Shown here: positions 61,508 through 64,000 of the stretch, piece by piece
Position numbering within the stretch: position 1 is the first letter of the stretch
Layout: each line of letters opens with the position of its first letter
NCBI RefSeq assembly: GCF_012910785.2
Contig: NZ_WTVH02000009.1
Location: forward strand, 620,001-684,000
Source of the DNA: Aromatoleum buckelii
Lineage (GTDB): Bacteria > Pseudomonadota > Gammaproteobacteria > Burkholderiales > Rhodocyclaceae
Direction: 5' to 3'
DNA length: 64,000 nt
Position numbers and translations under genes: made by a program
The notes under the pieces: generated by a model
Told to the model about the DNA's origin: nothing
Databases searched by the model: none
Seen by the model: the letters and a program-made list of their open reading frames with translations, nothing else

Positions 61508-63280
61508 ATGAAAACAAAGACGATTTTGCATCGTCGGGGCGCGTTCGCGCCGTCGATCCTGGCCGTGTCGGTGGCGGCGGCCTGCTGGGCGCCGGATAGT
61601 CAGGCGTTTCGCTTCGGTTCCGAGGAAGGGTTGTCGGGGAGCCTCGACAGCACGATTTCGTTCGGCGTCGCGAGCCGGCTCGAATCGCCGAGCTGTTCGA
61701 TAATCAGCAACGACAGCGGCGGCTGCAACAACACGACGAACAACGAGCTGCACACCAAGCAGGCCGGAAACGGCTACGCGAACGCCGACTTCAACTACAC
61801 CCAGTTCGACGACGGCAACCTCAACTACGACGAGGACGACATTGTTTCCGCGGCGTTGAAAGGCACGCACGACCTGTCGCTGAAGTACCCCGGTGGCTGG
61901 AGCGCGCTCGCCCGGGTGAACTGGTTCCATGACTGGAAGGCGGACGACACCGAGCGCACCGACGTCGCGAGCGAGGCGACCGACGATGCGACGCTGCTCG
62001 ACCTGTGGGTCGCGAAGACGTTCAGCCTCGGCGACCGTCGCGGCAAGGTGAAAGTCGGCAACCAGGTGCTCTCGTGGGGCGAGGACATCTTCATCGTCGG
62101 CGGCGTGAACCAGATCAACGCGATCGACCTGCAGAAATTCCACGTGCCGGGCACGCAGCTGAAGGAAATTTTCATCCCGGCGCAGATGATTTCGGCTTCG
62201 ATGGACCTGACCGAGCAGCTCGGCGTCGAGGGGTACTACCAGTGGCGCTGGAACGGCTTCAAGTTCGACCCGTCCGGCACGTTCTTCTCGACGGTCGACG
62301 TGCTCGGCAAGGGGCGGCGCATCGCATACGTGCCGACGAGCATCATCGAGGACTTTGCCGGCGTCGGCGCCTGCGCAGGCCTGCCGAACGGTCGCTGCGG
62401 TGACGATCCCGGTCTTCCCGATGCCGATCTCATCGCCGAAGGCCTGGCAGTGCCCTATCTCGGCCAGGACGAGCCGAAGAAAGGCGGCCAGTACGGCGTG
62501 AATTTCCGCTACAACGCCGAGGAGATCGACACCGAGTTCGCGTTCACGTATCAGCGCTACCACGACAAGCTGCCGTTCCTCGGCTTCACCGGCACTCCGG
62601 AAGGCGCCGTCACCGGCTACTTCCTCGCGTACGGCGAGGACAAGGACCTGTACGCGATCTCGGCGAACACCAAGCTGATGAACATCGCCGTCGGTGCGGA
62701 ATTGTCTTACCGGCCCGACGACAGCGTCGGCGTCGACCCGACGGTGCCGTTCGCGGGGAGGTTCAGCAGCTACGAGAACGGCAGGCATCCCGGTTTCGTC
62801 GAGGAGGAGAAATACCAGTTCCACCTCACCGGCTTCTACACGTTCTCGCACAACGATCCGCTCGGCGGCATCGCGAAGGCGCTGGGCGCGGTCGACGGTT
62901 TCATCCTCGCCGAGGCCGCGGTCGCGCATTACCCGGGTCTCGACCGCAGCGGCGTGACGCCGTACTTCCTGCCCGACTATTCGCTGCCGGACAAGACCTC
63001 GTGGGGCTACGTCGTCGAAGCGGCGCTGAACTACCCGAACGCGTGGGGCACCGGAGTCACGCTGACGCCGCAGATCGACTGGTACCACGACGTCAATGGC
63101 ACGACGCCGAACGGGCTGCCGTTCGTCGAAGGGCGCAAGGCGCTGACGCTGTCGCTGTTCGCGAACTACCGCGACAACTGGAAAGGCGGGATCCAGTGGG
63201 TCAACTTCTCCGGCGGCGGCGCGAACAACCTGATGCGCGACCGCGACTTCCTGGCCGCGAGCATTTCGCGTTCGTTCTGA
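61508..63280 (+). CDS. DUF1302 outer-membrane protein
   Basis: A 590-residue protein of the DUF1302 family, predicted to be a beta-barrel. A signal peptide is present (ILAVSVAAACWAPDSQA, cleavage near residue 33), followed by FRFGSEEGLSGSLDSTISFG, the family start. Alternating strands run to the C-terminus, which ends ISRSF with the terminal Phe needed for barrel insertion. WGEDIFIVGGVNQINAIDL near residue 194 is conserved. It lies 27 bases after the DUF1329 gene and is probably its outer-membrane partner. Confidence 0.88.
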   Translation: MKTKTILHRRGAFAPSILAVSVAAACWAPDSQAFRFGSEEGLSGSLDSTISFGVASRLESPSCSIISNDSGGCNNTTNNELHTKQAGNGYANADFNYTQFDDGNLNYDEDDIVSAALKGTHDLSLKYPGGWSALARVNWFHDWKADDTERTDVASEATDDATLLDLWVAKTFSLGDRRGKVKVGNQVLSWGEDIFIVGGVNQINAIDLQKFHVPGTQLKEIFIPAQMISASMDLTEQLGVEGYYQWRWNGFKFDPSGTFFSTVDVLGKGRRIAYVPTSIIEDFAGVGACAGLPNGRCGDDPGLPDADLIAEGLAVPYLGQDEPKKGGQYGVNFRYNAEEIDTEFAFTYQRYHDKLPFLGFTGTPEGAVTGYFLAYGEDKDLYAISANTKLMNIAVGAELSYRPDDSVGVDPTVPFAGRFSSYENGRHPGFVEEEKYQFHLTGFYTFSHNDPLGGIAKALGAVDGFILAEAAVAHYPGLDRSGVTPYFLPDYSLPDKTSWGYVVEAALNYPNAWGTGVTLTPQIDWYHDVNGTTPNGLPFVEGRKALTLSLFANYRDNWKGGIQWVNFSGGGANNLMRDRDFLAASISRSF

Positions 63281-63288
63281 GTTAGAGC

Positions 63289-63321
63289 GCCGGCGCGGCG
63301 GGAGCTTTCCGCCGTGCCGGC
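63289..63321 (+). repeat. Strong hairpin between the DUF1302 and RND genes
   Basis: 13-bp arms (63289-63301 and 63309-63321, one mismatch) enclose a 7-base loop, eight bases after the DUF1302 stop and 17 before the RND start. No T run. It may favour expression of the first two genes by stabilising their message end. Confidence 0.6.
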
Positions 63322-63337
63322 CTGACGGATACCCAAC

Positions 63338-64000
63338 ATGATCGAGACACTGGTGCGTGCGTTGCAGCAGGCGTGCTTCCGGCACCGCCCGATGATCCTG
63401 CTCGCGCTGCTTGGCTTCACCGTGGTGATGGCGGTGTTCGCTTCCCGCCTCGAAATGAGCGCCGGCTTCGACAAGCAGCTGCCGCAGGACCATGAATACA
63501 TTCAGACTTTCAACCAGTACCGCGATGTGCTGTTCGGCGCCAACCGCATCATCGTCACCGTCGAGGCGAAGAACGGCGACGTCTGGAACGAGAAGGCGCT
63601 GACGAAACTCCACGATGTCACCCAGGCGGTGTTCTTCATGAAGGGCGTCGACCGCCGCACGGTGACGTCCCTATGGACCCCGAACGCGCGGGCGGTGCAG
63701 ATCACCGAGGAGGGCATGCGGGCCGAGGACGTGATCGGCGGCGACGTCACCGTCAAGGCGCTCACCGACGACAACATCGCGGCGATCCGCGAGCGCACAA
63801 TCGTCGGCGGCTTCATCGGCAGCCTCGTCGCGAACGACTCGTCGTCGGCGATGGTCGTCGCCGAACTGGCCGATCCCGATCCGCAGACCGGTGAACGGCT
63901 CAATTACCAGGAATTCAGCGAGCGCCTCGAGCGCGAAATCCGCGACGCCTTCACCGACGACGACATCCGCATCCGCATCATTGGCTTCGCGAAGCAGATG
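63338..64000 (+). CDS. RND-family (MMPL-type) transporter, 3' end cut by window edge
   Basis: The first 221 residues of an RND-superfamily membrane transporter. An N-terminal helix (MILLALLGFTVVMAVFAS, near residue 19) precedes LEMSAGFDKQLPQDHEYIQT, the periplasmic entry typical of MMPL/HpnN-like exporters, and a porter-like domain follows. The rest lies beyond the window. With DUF1329 and DUF1302 it forms a putative trans-envelope route for a hydrophobic compound. Confidence 0.85.
   Translation, partial: MIETLVRALQQACFRHRPMILLALLGFTVVMAVFASRLEMSAGFDKQLPQDHEYIQTFNQYRDVLFGANRIIVTVEAKNGDVWNEKALTKLHDVTQAVFFMKGVDRRTVTSLWTPNARAVQITEEGMRAEDVIGGDVTVKALTDDNIAAIRERTIVGGFIGSLVANDSSSAMVVAELADPDPQTGERLNYQEFSERLEREIRDAFTDDDIRIRIIGFAKQM

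Noticed and set aside
59843-63613. A very long open frame on the minus strand (over 1200 codons)
   Set aside because: It is antisense to the DUF1329, DUF1302 and RND genes, has no family resemblance and a composition expected of the opposite strand of G/C-rich coding DNA.

Overview
The window looks like a chromosomal segment of a high-G+C betaproteobacterium of the Azoarcus/Aromatoleum/Thauera type. That is an inference from gene content and order: rpsT next to murJ, a DUF3579 gene followed by argD-argF-argG, exbB-exbD-lpxK-kdsB-adk, a complete cbb3 oxidase cluster, FNR/NnrS-type nitrogen-oxide genes and two polyhydroxyalkanoate (PHA) synthases. Most genes use strongly G/C-ending codons. The minor-pilin block at about 20.5-27.8 kb is visibly poorer in G+C.

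Layout. 1-4.6 kb: a PHA synthase cut by the left edge, a glutathione S-transferase, Fe superoxide dismutase and xseA. 4.9-8.7 kb: envelope and core-metabolism operon exbB-exbD-lpxK-(Trm112-like)-kdsB, then adk. 8.8-12.8 kb: a PPi-type phosphofructokinase with a mixed active-site signature, a PEBP-family protein, murJ and rpsT. 12.9-18.2 kb: DUF3579, arginine genes argD-argF-argG, and small conserved genes (DUF2788, ppnP, yajQ, YjfB-like). 18.4-20.5 kb: a diheme c-type protein and a small unknown gene. 20.5-27.8 kb: minor pilins on the minus strand (pilE, fimT, pilW, pilX, pilV), with pilV split by an IS630-family element, plus a LytS/AlgZ-type kinase and a second FimT/GspH pseudopilin. 28-30.2 kb: a retropepsin-like protease, a Nudix hydrolase and a short-chain dehydrogenase.

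30.4-49.1 kb is a low-oxygen block. It holds ccoI-ccoS, ccoN-O-Q-P-G-H with a small membrane protein, a universal stress protein diverging from a beta-CASP metallo-hydrolase and a second PHA synthase, a Dnr-like regulator, nnrS-sirB2-hemerythrin, fnr, hemN and a DsbD/TauE-like membrane protein. Five FNR-type palindromes (TTGAY-N4-GTCAA) lie in this block, before ccoN, between usp and the hydrolase, between fnr and hemN, one in a convergent gap, and one between ccoS and ccoN. The last of these is followed at class II spacing by a -10-like hexamer and, about 100 bases on, by a strong intrinsic terminator. That arrangement predicts an anaerobically induced small RNA, the most interesting signal in the window.

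49.1-52.3 kb: a MerR-family regulator, copA and copZ with a mer-like operator; copper handling also serves cbb3 assembly. 52.3-53.3 kb: a cobalamin riboswitch upstream of a tonB gene carrying an apparent single-base frameshift. 53.5-58.4 kb: glycogen debranching enzyme, a GH13 enzyme and an APP1-domain protein. 58.4-64 kb: an AraC-family regulator, then DUF1329, DUF1302 and an RND-family transporter cut by the right edge.

No rRNA, tRNA, CRISPR array or prophage was recognised.
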